From assembly GCA_911728435.2 (NCBI GenBank), contig OU452208.1:2604001-2668000 (forward strand): a stretch of DNA of 64,000 nt, written 5' to 3'. The translations under genes were made by a program, and so were the position numbers. Shown in pieces: positions 1 through 10,792 of the stretch (positions are counted from its first letter, which is position 1; each line of letters starts with the position of its first letter). The DNA is from Apoderus coryli. Taxonomy: Eukaryota > Arthropoda > Insecta > Coleoptera > Attelabidae. The notes under the pieces are model-generated. The model ran no database searches and was not told the DNA's origin. It was given only the letters and a program-made list of their open reading frames with translations.

Positions 1-580
1 TAAGGTGTTGGAGAAATTACTAGGACCTCGAGCTATATTCTGATACGAGGAGGTACACAAAAAAAATCGGGAAAAAAGGGAAAATCATGAAGTTTTGGAA
101 ATGATTTAACAAGGTCTCTGCGTTGACAGATTGGCTCACCATGCTACAGGGTGGTGGTAAATTACAGTAGCATAGTTAACTAGTAAAAATAAGTGTAAGT
201 CATTTTTCTCATATCATAAAGACCCATTTAATTGAAAGTTTCTAGGATCTTCTTTTAAATTTAAGTGTAAAATTAATGTTTCTAATAACTGGAATATTAA
301 AAAAAAAATCGCATTCTATGTTACAAAATACGATTCCAGAAATAGTTTTCAAATATTTTCGTTGCGACCCAACCGCTCACCGGCCGAGTATATACAGCAA
401 AAAGAGGCTTACCAACCGTATTACGGTGTTGCCATTGTCTGTTCATAGCTTGCTTAAAGAAGACTGTGACTTACTACGTACTATAATATTGATAAGGTAA
501 AAATGTATTACTATTATATAATATTATAAATATTTAAATTTTATACTGTCGAAATACCCATAAGAAATCCAAAATTTTAC
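1..580. other. No recognisable gene; SMC6 intron 2 continues left
   Basis: This stretch lies downstream (minus strand) of SMC6 exon 2, so it should be intron. I checked the minus strand for the next SMC6 exon and saw none. A plus-strand open frame at 276-500 resembles nothing I know. Confidence 0.5.
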
Positions 581-739
581 CTGTATGCGTCTTTATTCGA
601 TAAGTTCCACTACCGGTAGCCGAGATATTCCGTATTATGGTGATAGATGGACCATAAACAGCTGGTCTATATGCCATTGGGCCTTCATTGCACAATACAA
701 TTTCTATAGATGCACTGGGTCTTCCAGATTTTACGAACA
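581..739 (-). CDS. SMC6: SMC6 exon 2
   Basis: 159 bases, phase 1 at both ends. A pyrimidine-rich acceptor (TTTCGTTTTAG) precedes it and a GTAAAA donor follows. It encodes the strand after Walker A typical of SMC6, with [15 protein letters not shown] followed by [13 protein letters not shown] and ending in KTHTG. Confidence 0.88.
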
Positions 740-3700
740 CTAAAACGAAATAGGATTTATTATGAAGAGTTGCGACCGTAACTCCGAAAAACACCACTGG
801 ACCGTTTCAATTTTGACTATATTGGTTTCTAAATGAGTTGAACTATAGATTAATCAAATATTATTGCACAACTTAGTGTATACGTCAACTGACGTTTCAC
901 TACATATACAAAAAAAAATCACATGGAATATGAGGGTGAAATCGAGGGTCGTCTTCGAAAATTCGATCATCTAGGTTCCCTAACCCTCAGCACGATCACG
1001 GAAATACTTGATTACCCCCTGGCGATGATATCCCGGGAGGTTCTCACTAACCTAAGGTACGCCCAGAATTATAATAATAGTAGAGACATTATTGATTTTA
1101 ACAAAAGGCGAAGTTTAAGCAAAGCTTCCTCACTTATTTTTTTTTATTTATTCTCATTACGTCATTACCAAAAAAGGTTTACACAAGTCATATTAAATAC
1201 TAAAATATTACATAACACAATATAAAAACATGGAAATGTATATAACTTAATCAAAACAGAAAGTCAGTGCTGAGGAATTCATCAATGGAGTAAAAAGCCT
1301 GGTCAATTAAATAGTTCTTTAATCTATTTTTGAACATTGCAAGGCTCAGTGTTTTCAAACTATCTGGCAAATGATTATAGCATGTGGGACCATAATAATT
1401 TACAGAATTTCTGCTTCTACCCAACCTCATATATTCAGGAAGAATGTCATTTTTGTTTCTGGTATTGTGGTTGTGAACTTCATCATGCTTTATGTACAGA
1501 TTGTAATTATTTTTCACATACATAATCGAATTGTAGATTTAGAGACACGGCAATTATTTTACATTCTTCTTTAAATTTAGGTCTGACATCCTCTCTAAAC
1601 TTTAAATCTGTCATTATTCGAACCACTCGTCTTTGGATTGCGAATACCCGACTCGCATGACAAGAGTGTTCCCAAATTGACAAAGCATATGAAGCCACAC
1701 TGTGAAAAAGGCCATAATATGCTGATTTCAAAACATTAAAAGAGACTTCACCCTTCAAGCTTCGCAACATGAACACAACCTTAGACAACTTGGCAATGGT
1801 AACCTCGACATGACCCGCCCAGGGTAGCTTTTGGTCCAAAGTGACACCCAAAAACTTTACCAGACCATCAGAAACAGCAACATCCGTCTCACTTAATGTA
1901 AATATTTTAGTAGCTGTTTTATTGACATTCATACAGAGTTTGTTAGCTGCAAACCAGTCCGCAGCCCTCGACTGTGAATTAATCATACTTGAGGCCAGAA
2001 CATCACTCGACAGTTCAACATCGACAATAGTTGAATCGTCTGCAAACAATGTCAGGTCAGAGCATGGCAGATGTAGCGGTAAATCATTAATGAAAATCAA
2101 AAACAATAGAGGTCCGAGCACCGAGCCCTGTGGGACTCCACAAGAGTTCAACAAGGGTTGAGAAGACTTTGACTCAAACATCGTTACAACATTCCTACCA
2201 GTGAGATAGGAACCCAGCAAACGAACCGAACTCGCACTCATACCGTATAGCTCCAGTTTACTCAACAAGATATCGTGTGAGACGCAATCAAACACCTTTG
2301 TTAAATCAAGAAAAGAAGCCCCCACAAGCCTTCTACTATTAAAAACGCGGTTATAACGCTATTTATAAAATTTTCTATAGCTGAAACGGTGTTAAGTTTC
2401 GGTCTAAATCCAAATCGTTTCCGAGAAAATAAATTATTTCTTTCAAAATAGTTGGCTAATTGTTTAAAGAGTATCCTTTCAAAAATTTTGCCTAGAACAG
2501 GCACTATAGAAATAGGATGATATATTTGGCTTTAAGCCATTCTTCCACTCTACCCATTCCTAAATTAATATACATCAGAAAGTAAATTGTAAGAAAATAA
2601 AACAAAAACTCAAAAACAAAAACTTACTGTGCCAAACGCAACCATAATTCTGTTTTAAATCGTGCCAAAGACAAGTCCAACAAATCATTTACTTTGTTCA
2701 GAAATTGAGGAGCCACATAAGAGAAGCAGCTCTCAGACAATCTAGGCTCGTTTAGCCGATCGAGAAAAGGAGTGATATGAGACCTGTATGGCACTGAGCA
2801 CGCGAATCTAATTCTGAACTCTTTGGATTTTGTCTTTGTTGTAATTTGGCAAAAAATTGTAATAAACTTGTGAACAGTAATCAAGGTGAGGATAGATGAG
2901 CGCCCTGACCAGTTTCAATTTTGTTGATTCCCCAAGGCAGCCCTTTAACGGATAAATTGATTTAAGCCGGAACATCGAGCTCCTGTAAACCGTAAGGCAA
3001 TGCTCATGAAAACTTAGTCTTGAGTCAAATAGTACTCCAAGGTTTTTCGCTTTATGCGCCCACTTTATAACCGCATTATTAATCGTAACTATGTAATCCC
3101 GAGTTATCATCTCCCATGCCTCTCACTGCCCACACACATAGCAATCGATTTAGTAGGATTTATTTTTAAACCATTAGCCTCACACCAGTCCGAGAAAGCA
3201 TCTAAGTCCCCATTAACTTTGATAAAAGCGTCATCTGCATCTGTTACATAGAAAGGTATGTAAAATTGGATGTCATCCGCATACATATGCATGTAAGAAA
3301 ACAAGAAATTTTCCATAACAACTTTATATTTTCCAATAAACCAGATTCATTTAATAAAATCAGAATATAATATCAATTATGGCATCCGTTCTATATGCCG
3401 GCCCAAATCTACTATAATATAAACACACAAAAGTAGAACATGTAACTCACTTAATATTATGGAAAAGATAACAAATAATTATTCCCAGCCTATAAACTAA
3501 AAATATTTGTTAGACACGTCTGGTAATAAATTGTCTTTAAGAGTCACATGAACCGTTGACACGTTAAGGTATTCTTACATGCATTTTCAGATGCCTTATG
3601 TTTGACGCGACGTCAAAACAATAATAGAGAATAGAAGGGGTCCCAGTATGCTTCCCTGAGGCACTCCGCGCTTGACAATACCGGCGCTTGACCACTGGGA

Positions 3701-5859
3701 TGCACTTAGCCCGACTCTCTGTCGACGATCAAATAAATAACTCCTAAGCCATCCCAAAGAGATGGGATCAAATCCCAAGTATCTGAGCTTAGCTAAAAGT
3801 AGATTGAAATTCACCAGGTCGAACGCTTTACTCTGGTCAAGGAGGATAAATGCTATACACTGAGATTTGTCTAGTGCCCGGGCTATTTCATCAGAAACCC
3901 TCAAAAGAGCCGTCGCAGTGCTGTGCCTCTTTCGAAAACCCGACTGAAATGGTGGTAGAATATTATTCATATTTAAATATTCTTGTATTTGTGTGCTTAT
4001 TATACGCTCAAAAATTTTGGAAATTGCAGGTAATATACTGATTGGTCTAAGATCATTATAAGAGGCAGGAGAGTCAAGCTTTGTAATCGGAACAACATTT
4101 GCAGATTTCCAAATCTGCGGAAATACTCCAGAATGTATTGAGTCATTAAACAAAGTTTTAACGACATCACAGCAGTGAGTGATTATAATTCTAAGCATTC
4201 TTATATTAATATTGTCCATCCCGTACGCTTCAGATTTAATCAGGCTAATATTCGTCATAATATCCTCGCAGGTCACATCACGAAACTTAAAAGTGGAATT
4301 AACATTCATAAGAGTATTATTAAAAAATTCAATCAAGTCAATTCATCTGGAGATCCTTTTTTGAATAACGGTATAATTTTGCTAAATTTCAGACAACTCG
4401 GAAACATACCGGATGAGATCGCCAAATTAATCAATATTGTCAATGGTATAATTATTATATCCTTAACCTATAACTACAAGAAATTAAACGTTATACAAGG
4501 AGGATTTCACCAAAGTCTTCGGGCAAAGAAACTGTTGTGTGCCAATCAGAACTAATCGTTCTAAGATGCTGTAAAAATCCAGTTACCACATGACCAGTTT
4601 TTCAGGCGACCATTTGTTTAGAAGTGTTTAGATCGCGAACCACTTCTGTTGAATCAGGCTCATACGCATAGACCCATGATCCGTCACCTGTTTCACTCTT
4701 ATAAACGTCTCTTAAAGCACCGGCTTTGTATGTTTTGAGCATTTGTTTGCATCAATTGACGCGGGCATCTTTTTGAGCTTTGAGACTCAAATTGTGTGGT
4801 AACCAACAAGAACAACATATTTTCACAACTAACTAAATGTTCATGTAATATTTTATGTATGCAGGTGGAACTATATAAGGTTGCCTCAAATTCACAGTAT
4901 GATATATTACGATCTTACGTGATCAGTTAGCGCATTGTAATATTTTGAAGCAGTGTATGAGAATGATCAATGACCAACAGTGACACTGTATCGGCAGAGT
5001 AATTGCAGTTTTATGATGAATATTAACATCATGCAGCCTCTCAGTTTCAACCTTTCATACAAACAGTTCCTTTGTTCTAACAGTTCTATTAGGCACATAA
5101 AATTAATTAATGAAAAATTTGATGCTGTTTCATTTTACACCAACAATTTTTGTTTTTACTTTAGCTCGAATGCCTCTGTCACCTCTCCGAATTCCACTAT
5201 AAGCCGTACACAGGAATTTCGCATCAACTGTAAACTATTTTCGTTAATTTTTGTTGAACAAGGACCATATATAGGAGGACCAAAAGTCACGCAGATTTGG
5301 AAAGATCACGAGTAACGTTATTGATACTTTCCTGGACCCTCTGGTGAAAAAGAAAGATGCAAATCGTTATACTCTGTTAGATTGGAGAGAGAGGAGAATA
5401 AACCGACTAAACAAGATGAAGGGGTAAAGTATATGGACGCAACTATGGAGCAGCATATCTCTCTTAATTGATTTCTATTTTAAAATCAAAACTGAGTGAC
5501 TGAAATACTTACAAAATAATTATTTATACCATCACAAAATTGCCACACTTACTTTTTACGCTTGTACCTCGATTTGTGATACTAGCTTTTCCACCAAGAC
5601 CAACAACTAAGGCTGTTAATATAGCACTCTTTCCACTGCCATTCCTACCAATTACCATGCTAATATTTGATGAAAAATCGACTTCCAGCAATGAATGGCA
5701 CATGAAATTCTTGAGAGTCATTTTATTTATGGTACCAGCACGCCTAGCTTGATGGATGCTATTGCTAGATCCATTATCTCCTGTATCTCGTGCTCTTTTA
5801 AACGACTTTGATATCTCACCATTTGGAATTTGTGTAAGTGGTTTTCTCTTGTTACCCAT
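581..5859 (-). CDS. SMC6: SMC6 (structural maintenance of chromosomes 6), 5' part, spliced
   Basis: ATPase subunit of the SMC5/6 complex, which acts in the nucleus in DNA repair and resolution of joined chromosomes. Two exons are visible, 5553-5859 and 581-739, together about 155 N-terminal residues; the coil, hinge and C-terminal ATPase half lie left of the window. Exon 1 holds the family signature LKNFMCHS and a Walker A loop [14 protein letters not shown], followed by [12 protein letters not shown]. The reading frame joins across a GTAAGT donor and a TTTTAG acceptor (phase 1), giving a continuous SMC6-like stretch through residues such as [10 protein letters not shown] and [11 protein letters not shown] good acceptor-like sequence lies directly before the ATG at 5859, so an upstream non-coding exon is likely. 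The 4.8-kb first intron contains two LINE relics and a mariner relic. The family call is secure; the rest of the gene is not visible. Confidence 0.9.
740..1254. other. SMC6 intron 1, no recognisable element
   Basis: AT-rich sequence between SMC6 exon 2 and a LINE relic. A plus-strand open frame at 923-1225 (100 codons) looks like nothing I recognise and has no supporting signals. Confidence 0.4.
1255..2530 (-). pseudogene. Non-LTR retrotransposon reverse transcriptase, broken copy
   Basis: The minus strand reads through the later part of a LINE reverse transcriptase of jockey/CR1-like type. It starts near [11 protein letters not shown] and the GFRP segment (2300-2520), shifts frame near 2320-2340, then continues through [14 protein letters not shown], the [11 protein letters not shown] motif, the catalytic FADD box, and a thumb/C-terminal region ending near 1255 (NHNTRNK and [12 protein letters not shown]). 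A stop or frameshift splits the C-terminal part near 1510. The endonuclease and ORF1 are absent, so the copy is 5'-truncated. It lies inside SMC6 intron 1 in the same orientation as the gene. The copy at 45980-47349 has a similar C-terminal architecture. Confidence 0.85.
2624..4440 (-). pseudogene. Second LINE reverse transcriptase, split by an insertion
   Basis: The minus strand from about 4440 to 3596 encodes the first half of a LINE reverse transcriptase: [53 protein letters not shown], and the [12 protein letters not shown] motif. The reading is then broken by about 280 bases of unrelated sequence and resumes at 3316 with the catalytic YADD box (MYADDIQFY). The thumb ([28 protein letters not shown]) and C-terminal tail follow down to 2624, with a further frameshift near 2810-2880. 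The family differs from the neighbour at 1255-2530. It is a dead copy within SMC6 intron 1. Confidence 0.85.
3317..3595. mobile_element. Unidentified 280-bp insertion inside a LINE
   Basis: This block separates the [12 protein letters not shown] motif from the YADD box of the LINE at 2624-4440; in intact copies these are a few residues apart. No ORF, terminal repeat or poly-A tail identifies it. A short near-palindrome (TTTGACGCGACGTCAAA) lies at its right edge. It could be a SINE or MITE. Confidence 0.45.
4495..4800 (-). pseudogene. Mariner-type transposase fragment
   Basis: Minus-strand translation shows the central mariner transposase signature: [12 protein letters not shown], a CKQMLKTY segment, [13 protein letters not shown] (family form TGDESW with the first catalytic Asp), then TSKQMVA and, in another frame, KTGHV...LPEDFGEI. 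About 18 residues after EPD are missing relative to usual family members, and there are stops and shifts. No terminal inverted repeats are visible. It lies in SMC6 intron 1. Confidence 0.72.
5275..5427 (+). other. Unidentified open frame, 50 residues after a stop
   Basis: An open plus-strand frame ending in TAA encodes a basic peptide with [14 protein letters not shown] and [17 protein letters not shown]. It begins after a TAG and has no ATG, so if real it would be the last exon of something or a transposon remnant. I do not recognise it. It lies antisense in SMC6 intron 1. Confidence 0.2.
5553..5859 (-). CDS. SMC6: SMC6 exon 1 (first coding exon)
   Basis: 102 codons plus one base. It carries a basic, poorly conserved N-terminus ([10 protein letters not shown]), the SMC6 LKNFMCHS motif and the Walker A nucleotide-binding loop. 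It ends at a consensus GTAAGT donor at 5547-5552 on the minus strand. Confidence 0.9.
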
Positions 5860-6101
5860 CTGAAATATTGGGTTTTAATTTGTGAAGGAAATTACAGGCT
5901 TGATAGTAAGTTGCATATAATCATTCTTACCGCCTTTATAACTAAAATACACTTTACAACAACAATAATCACAATACAGATGATTTATAATATAACTTTT
6001 AAAATAGGTTGAACATTTTATTATGTATAATACCACAATCACGTTATGTGCAAACACTAAACAGAAATTTTCTGTCAAAAAACAAAAAGGCGGGCGTAAA
6101 C

Positions 6102-6266
6102 ATGAACGAAATGTCTAAAGGTCGATTGTCATTTTTTGAAATCGTTTATACCAAAGAAAATTCCATAGAACAGATATGGTTAGTCATATCATTGTCTTTG
6201 TTCATAAAGACAATGGTCATATTATCTGTTTATTTGACATTGGCTGACGACGACCAAATACTTTAA
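6102..6266 (+). CDS. Possible small membrane protein, 54 aa
   Basis: A short plus-strand frame (start MNEMSKGRLSFFEIVY) ends with one strongly hydrophobic segment (WLVISLSLFIKTMVILSVYL) and an acidic tail. An AATAAA lies about 15 bases after the stop. It would be transcribed divergently from SMC6 with starts only about 240 bases apart. The frame is open further upstream to 6009. I do not recognise the protein; chance is a real alternative, since part of the hydrophobic stretch is encoded by an imperfect DNA hairpin. Confidence 0.25.
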   Translation: MNEMSKGRLSFFEIVYTKENSIEQIWLVISLSLFIKTMVILSVYLTLADDDQIL

Positions 6267-6322
6267 AAAAGTGGTCCTTATTTCAATAAAGCTTTTCATA
6301 TTTTAAGAAATAATAGCTAGTT

Positions 6323-6466
6323 TGTTAGCAGAGCGTGGTTGAACAACCTTATGAAGTAAAATAATATATTAACTTTTAACAACTCTTATACGTTTTATTT
6401 ATATTCTGACAACTATCACTATTTATTTACTATATACAATATGATGCAATATAACAACTTCCAACA
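6323..6466 (-). repeat. Copia 3' LTR
   Basis: 144 bp, TG...CA on the plus strand. It reads as identical to the copy at 10620-10763. The flanking TAGTT is half of the target duplication. Confidence 0.95.
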
Positions 6467-6476
6467 CCCCCACTTG

Positions 6477-9400
6477 TTATGTTGCTGCAAGACCCATCTT
6501 TCTACAGATTTCTTTTAGTTTTTCGTTAGATATCCCTTTTGTGAGTGCATCTGCTACCATATCTTTTGTAGAAATACTCTGAACTTGAATTTCACCACGG
6601 TTTTGCATCTCCCGTACAAAATGGTGTTTTATATCGATGTGCTTGCTTCTTGGTCTGTATCCTGCATTTTTACTTAAATCAATCGCTCCTTTATTATCGC
6701 AGTATATTTTTATGAAATTCAAACTATCTGGTATGATTTCATTAATAAGATTCTTTAAAAATATAGCTTCCTGTGTAGCGAAACTTAAAGCCATATATTC
6801 GGCTTCTGTCGTTGATAGTGCGACTGTAGTTTGTTTCTTTGACGCCCAACTGACGGCACCTCCACCAAGCAGGAAAACATATGCCGCTGTAGACTTCCTA
6901 TCATCTTGATCACCGGCCCAATCAGAGTCACAATAACCACAAATATCTTCTAAACATTGATTAAATTGTAACTTGAAATTTACGGTGTTTTTTAAATAAC
7001 GGAAGATTCGTTTGACTGCTGCCCAATGAACTTTGCCAGGATTTTGATTGAATCGTGAAAGCACCCCCACTGAATAAGCTATGTCTGGGCGAGTACATTG
7101 TGCTGCGTACATAATGCATCCGATTGCCTCTTGATAGGGAAACTTTGACATTTCTTTCTTTTCAGCATTTGTCTTAGGTTGTCCATCTTTGGTAAATGCT
7201 TGGTTTATATCCAAAGGAGTGGATATTCCATTACAATTTGACATGTTGAAACGGGTAAGAATATCCGTAATATATTTTTCTTGGTCAAGAGTAATGGTCT
7301 TTTTTCTTCTATCTCGAGTGATTCTCATACCAAGGCAATAATGTGCTTCTCCAAAATCTTTCATCTTAAAACGTTTCATTAACATCATTTTAAGATTATT
7401 TTTTTCATATATATCATTTGAAAATATTAAAATGTCATCTACGTATATTGCTAAAACTATATCTTTACCATTTTTTCTTCTAGAATAAACACATGGGTCG
7501 TACATTGATTGCTTAAAACCTAGTTCTTTTATGGCTGAGTCCAGTTCTTTGTTCCACATCCGACTTGACTGCTTTAGGCCATAAAGAGTTTTTAATAATC
7601 TACAAATTCTTCCATCAGGTAGTTCCATATATATTTCTTCATCAAGCTTTGGGTGTAGAAAAGCGGTGACAACGTCCATCTGATCGATTTCCCAATCGTA
7701 TTTGGCGGCTAGTGCGAGAAGAAGTCTGATGGAACTGTACCTAATTACCGGAGAATATGTTTCTTCGTAATCAATGCCTGAAACTTGTGAATAACCTTTT
7801 GCTACCAATCGTGCTTTATAGCGATCTATTTCACCAGTTTTTGTAAATTTGGTTTTAAAAGTCCATTTACTTTTTACAGGTTTCTTGCCGGAAGGAAGTT
7901 CACAGATTTCCCAAGTGTTATTCCTTTTATGTGCTTCCATTTCCTCGTTCATTGCTTTATGCCATTCACTTGCATTTGTCCCCAATAAAGCTTCATCCAT
8001 CGTATTTGGATCGAGCGAGAATGATTCGAACGCAGCTTGACATATAAAATCTGAGTTAAAAATATTTTTGTTTGGCACATGAACACGATTTGATTTTCTG
8101 ATCTGGTTTTCTTGATTTTCATCTCTTTCGTTTTCTTTTAAAATATCCTCAACTTCGCCTAATTCGTTCGATGTTTCTTCAAAAACTTCTTCCACAGGTT
8201 CAATAATTATTTTTTTTGTTTCAAATTCTGTAGGCAATTCCTCCCCCACTTCAACAACAGTTTCTGTGATTTCTAACTGCTGTTGATGGTCATTGCACTG
8301 ATTTTCAGACATTGGAACCGGAAATATATTATTGTAATATTCTTCATTAGTATTTTTATTTAATGATTGGTTTTCGAAGAATTCAGCATCACGTGATATC
8401 AGAATTTTGCGTGTAATTGGATGTATAAAACGAAATCCTTTTGTATGTTCTGTATAACCGACAAATATATATTCCTCAGCTTTTCTATCTAATTTTCTTC
8501 TTTTTTCTTTGGGAATGTGTACCAAGGCTTTGCATCCAAAAATGTGTAGATGTGATAAATTTGGTTTCTCACCTGTCCACGCTTCCTCTGGAGTGCAATT
8601 TGCAAGAGCTTTTGTTGGGGATCGATTTTTTAGGTAAACTGCTGTGGATATAGCTTCAGCCCAAAAACAGTTTCCAAGCTCTGCATCTATTAACATGCTT
8701 CTTGCAGTTTCTATTAGGGTACGATTTAGCCTTTCTGCTACACCATTCTGTTGTGGAGTATATGCCATAGTTTTTTGATGTTTTATTCCAGCTTTTTTAA
8801 GTATACCCAATAACTGACTGTTGACATATTCAGTACCATTATCGGTATGTAGGCATCTTATTTTCTTTTTGGTTTCATTTTCAACGTATGCTTTATACTC
8901 CATAAACTTTTCAGTTACTTCGTTTTTTGTTTGAAGAAAATAAACTTCAGTTTTTCTGGTAAAATCGTCAGTAAACGTCAAGAAGTACTTGGCTCCACCG
9001 ATTGACTGAGCTTGCAAGGGACCGCAGACATCAGAATGTACCAATTCTAGTGGTTCTTTTGCGCGTTGGCAACTAGCTTTATTAAATGGTTTTCGATGTA
9101 TTTTACCCTTAATGCATGCTTCACATTTGGAAAAATCGTCGTTATTGAAACTAATTCCAGTTGCTAATTTATTCTTCAGTAGCTTCATGGATACATTGTT
9201 CAAATGACCTAAGCGACGATGCCAAATTTCTTGAGATTTTAAAGTCCTTACTGTATTTACTAATAATTCTGCTACATCCAGTTTGTACATACCATTTGTT
9301 TCAGTGGCAGTGCAAATGATATTCTCTGTATCTAACTTAATTTTCTTATTTGTAATGCGACATCCAAATTCTGAATCGAAAATAACAGTTCGACCATTTT

Positions 9401-10463
9401 TGGTTATTTTACTTACAGACAAAAGATTCATTGCCAAGCCTGGTGCATGTGTAACATTTTTGATGGTTATGAAATTTTCATTTTTCAGCTGAATTTCAAT
9501 ATTACCATATCCAGTACAATGCATTTTCGTTCCATTAGCAATTCCGATTTCCTGATTTTTACATTCTTCAAAATGATCTAATATGTCTTTTGATCCTGTA
9601 AAATGTGAAGTTGCTCCTGAATCTATGTACCAGCCTTGATTCTCAGTGAATTCATTGCATGTTAACGCTTGATTTGATCGTTTGGTTTTGTCGTTACCTC
9701 GTATTGGTTTCTTAGGTTTCTGACATTCGTTGGCCTTGTGATTATATCCATTACAATTGTAACATCTAGGTCCAGATTTATTAAATTTTTGATATTTCTT
9801 ACTTGCGAAAGCAATTTCAGTAGTATTTTTGCTACTTAAACCTTTTACATTTTCTTGCAGTAAAAGATTTTTAACAAAATCGGTACTAGTCGTCTGCTTT
9901 GAGCCTTGAATTCCTAATATCAAAGGTTTGTATTCATCTGGAAGACCACCAAGAATAATACCACCAACAACATTGTCTTTAAACGGTTCACCAATATTTT
10001 CCAGTTGTTCAGCAATATGAATAATTTTATCAATATATTCTTGCATTGAGGAACAGGAATCAAAATTAGTTTTGAAAAGACTTGAATATAAACTAACTAA
10101 ACGTACTATACCACTATTTTCGTAAGCTTTTTTCAGATTATCCCATGCTTCTTTGGCTGCTTTGGCTTTTTTTGTTTCTGCAGCTGCACACGGCTTTAAC
10201 GATAAGTTAATTTTTGCTAAAGTTCGTTGATCTACATCTTCATCAATGTTTTGTCCGACTTTAGGTTCAATACAGTGCCATAAACCTGCGTCTATTAAGT
10301 AGTTCTTCATCCAAAACTTCCAATCATTGTAATTTGTACCATCCAGGTGTTTATTTTCAGATAAACCTCCTACAGCGGTTGAGATAATTGTTGTGGATTT
10401 TCGTTTATCGAGTTCCTTTCTTAAAATATCAATCTGAGCCTCCAATTCTTCGTTAGTAGACAT
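6477..10463 (-). CDS. Copia gag-pol polyprotein, intact, 1328 aa
   Basis: One uninterrupted ORF codes for all domains in Copia order. Residues about 30-220 are the UBN2-type gag. A CX2CX4HX4C zinc knuckle (CYNCNGYNHKANEC) is near 234. The aspartic protease (WYIDSGATSHF) is near 280. The integrase zinc region (HRRLGHLN...CEACIKGK) and catalytic core (HSDVCGP, HTDNGTEY, QQNGVAERLNR) span about 415-600. The reverse transcriptase (KARLVAKGYSQ, YGLKQSSRMW, catalytic YVDDILI) spans about 870-1100. RNase H (YCDSDWAGDQDDRKST, TEAEYMAL, CDNKGA) covers the last 180 residues. All catalytic residues I can check are present. The integrase-before-RT order fixes the family. The protein could be functional; expression cannot be judged from sequence. 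Confidence 0.95.
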   Translation of the reverse strand: MSTNEELEAQIDILRKELDKRKSTTIISTAVGGLSENKHLDGTNYNDWKFWMKNYLIDAGLWHCIEPKVGQNIDEDVDQRTLAKINLSLKPCAAAETKKAKAAKEAWDNLKKAYENSGIVRLVSLYSSLFKTNFDSCSSMQEYIDKIIHIAEQLENIGEPFKDNVVGGIILGGLPDEYKPLILGIQGSKQTTSTDFVKNLLLQENVKGLSSKNTTEIAFASKKYQKFNKSGPRCYNCNGYNHKANECQKPKKPIRGNDKTKRSNQALTCNEFTENQGWYIDSGATSHFTGSKDILDHFEECKNQEIGIANGTKMHCTGYGNIEIQLKNENFITIKNVTHAPGLAMNLLSVSKITKNGRTVIFDSEFGCRITNKKIKLDTENIICTATETNGMYKLDVAELLVNTVRTLKSQEIWHRRLGHLNNVSMKLLKNKLATGISFNNDDFSKCEACIKGKIHRKPFNKASCQRAKEPLELVHSDVCGPLQAQSIGGAKYFLTFTDDFTRKTEVYFLQTKNEVTEKFMEYKAYVENETKKKIRCLHTDNGTEYVNSQLLGILKKAGIKHQKTMAYTPQQNGVAERLNRTLIETARSMLIDAELGNCFWAEAISTAVYLKNRSPTKALANCTPEEAWTGEKPNLSHLHIFGCKALVHIPKEKRRKLDRKAEEYIFVGYTEHTKGFRFIHPITRKILISRDAEFFENQSLNKNTNEEYYNNIFPVPMSENQCNDHQQQLEITETVVEVGEELPTEFETKKIIIEPVEEVFEETSNELGEVEDILKENERDENQENQIRKSNRVHVPNKNIFNSDFICQAAFESFSLDPNTMDEALLGTNASEWHKAMNEEMEAHKRNNTWEICELPSGKKPVKSKWTFKTKFTKTGEIDRYKARLVAKGYSQVSGIDYEETYSPVIRYSSIRLLLALAAKYDWEIDQMDVVTAFLHPKLDEEIYMELPDGRICRLLKTLYGLKQSSRMWNKELDSAIKELGFKQSMYDPCVYSRRKNGKDIVLAIYVDDILIFSNDIYEKNNLKMMLMKRFKMKDFGEAHYCLGMRITRDRRKKTITLDQEKYITDILTRFNMSNCNGISTPLDINQAFTKDGQPKTNAEKKEMSKFPYQEAIGCIMYAAQCTRPDIAYSVGVLSRFNQNPGKVHWAAVKRIFRYLKNTVNFKLQFNQCLEDICGYCDSDWAGDQDDRKSTAAYVFLLGGGAVSWASKKQTTVALSTTEAEYMALSFATQEAIFLKNLINEIIPDSLNFIKIYCDNKGAIDLSKNAGYRPRSKHIDIKHHFVREMQNRGEIQVQSISTKDMVADALTKGISNEKLKEICRKMGLAAT

Positions 10464-10598
10464 TATTTAATATTTTTTTTTTTAACTTTTTTGATATATG
10501 TCAAATACTGTCAGATTTTTTCTTAAATTCAGAATTTCGGAAAAATTTACAGTTTTTGTGGATTAATTAACTTCCAATTCTTCTACTCACACTTCTAA

Positions 10599-10619
10599 TA
10601 CAGTTGCGGACCCATAACC
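10599..10619 (-). promoter_or_regulatory. Copia primer-binding site
   Basis: Directly inside the 5' LTR the minus strand reads GGTTATGGGTCCGCAAC. The first nine bases fit the anticodon-stem complement of initiator tRNA-Met used by Drosophila Copia; the next base differs. Confidence 0.6.
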
Positions 10620-10763
10620 TGTTAGCAGAGCGTGGTTGAACAACCTTATGAAGTAAAATAATATATTAACTTTTAACAACTCTTATACGTTTTATTTATA
10701 TTCTGACAACTATCACTATTTATTTACTATATACAATATGATGCAATATAACAACTTCCAACA
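10620..10763 (-). repeat. Copia 5' LTR
   Basis: 144 bp, reads as identical to 6323-6466. It should carry the element's promoter on the minus strand. Confidence 0.95.
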
Positions 10764-10792
10764 TAGTTAGTGATCCAAAATATATGCAATAA

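Larger units (their letters stand above)
6323..10763 (-). mobile_element. Complete Ty1/Copia LTR retrotransposon
   Basis: A full-length element of 4441 bp: two 144-bp LTRs starting TG and ending CA that read as identical, a 5-bp target duplication TAGTT on both sides (6318-6322 and 10764-10768), and a single 1328-residue gag-pol ORF with no break. A purine tract (AAGTGGGGG on the minus strand) abuts the 3' LTR. Next to the 5' LTR the minus strand reads GGTTATGGGTCCGC, which resembles the Copia primer site for an initiator-tRNA-Met half molecule. Identical LTRs imply a recent insertion. It sits between SMC6 and RBFA. Confidence 0.95.

Noticed and set aside
276..500. A 74-residue plus-strand frame
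   Set aside because: No recognisable motifs, opposite strand to SMC6 and inside its intron region; likely chance.
923..1225. A 100-residue plus-strand frame
   Set aside because: No family resemblance; the C-terminal part is low-complexity AT-rich coding.
4175..4555. A 126-residue plus-strand frame
   Set aside because: Overlaps the LINE reverse transcriptase on the other strand and reads as its antisense shadow.
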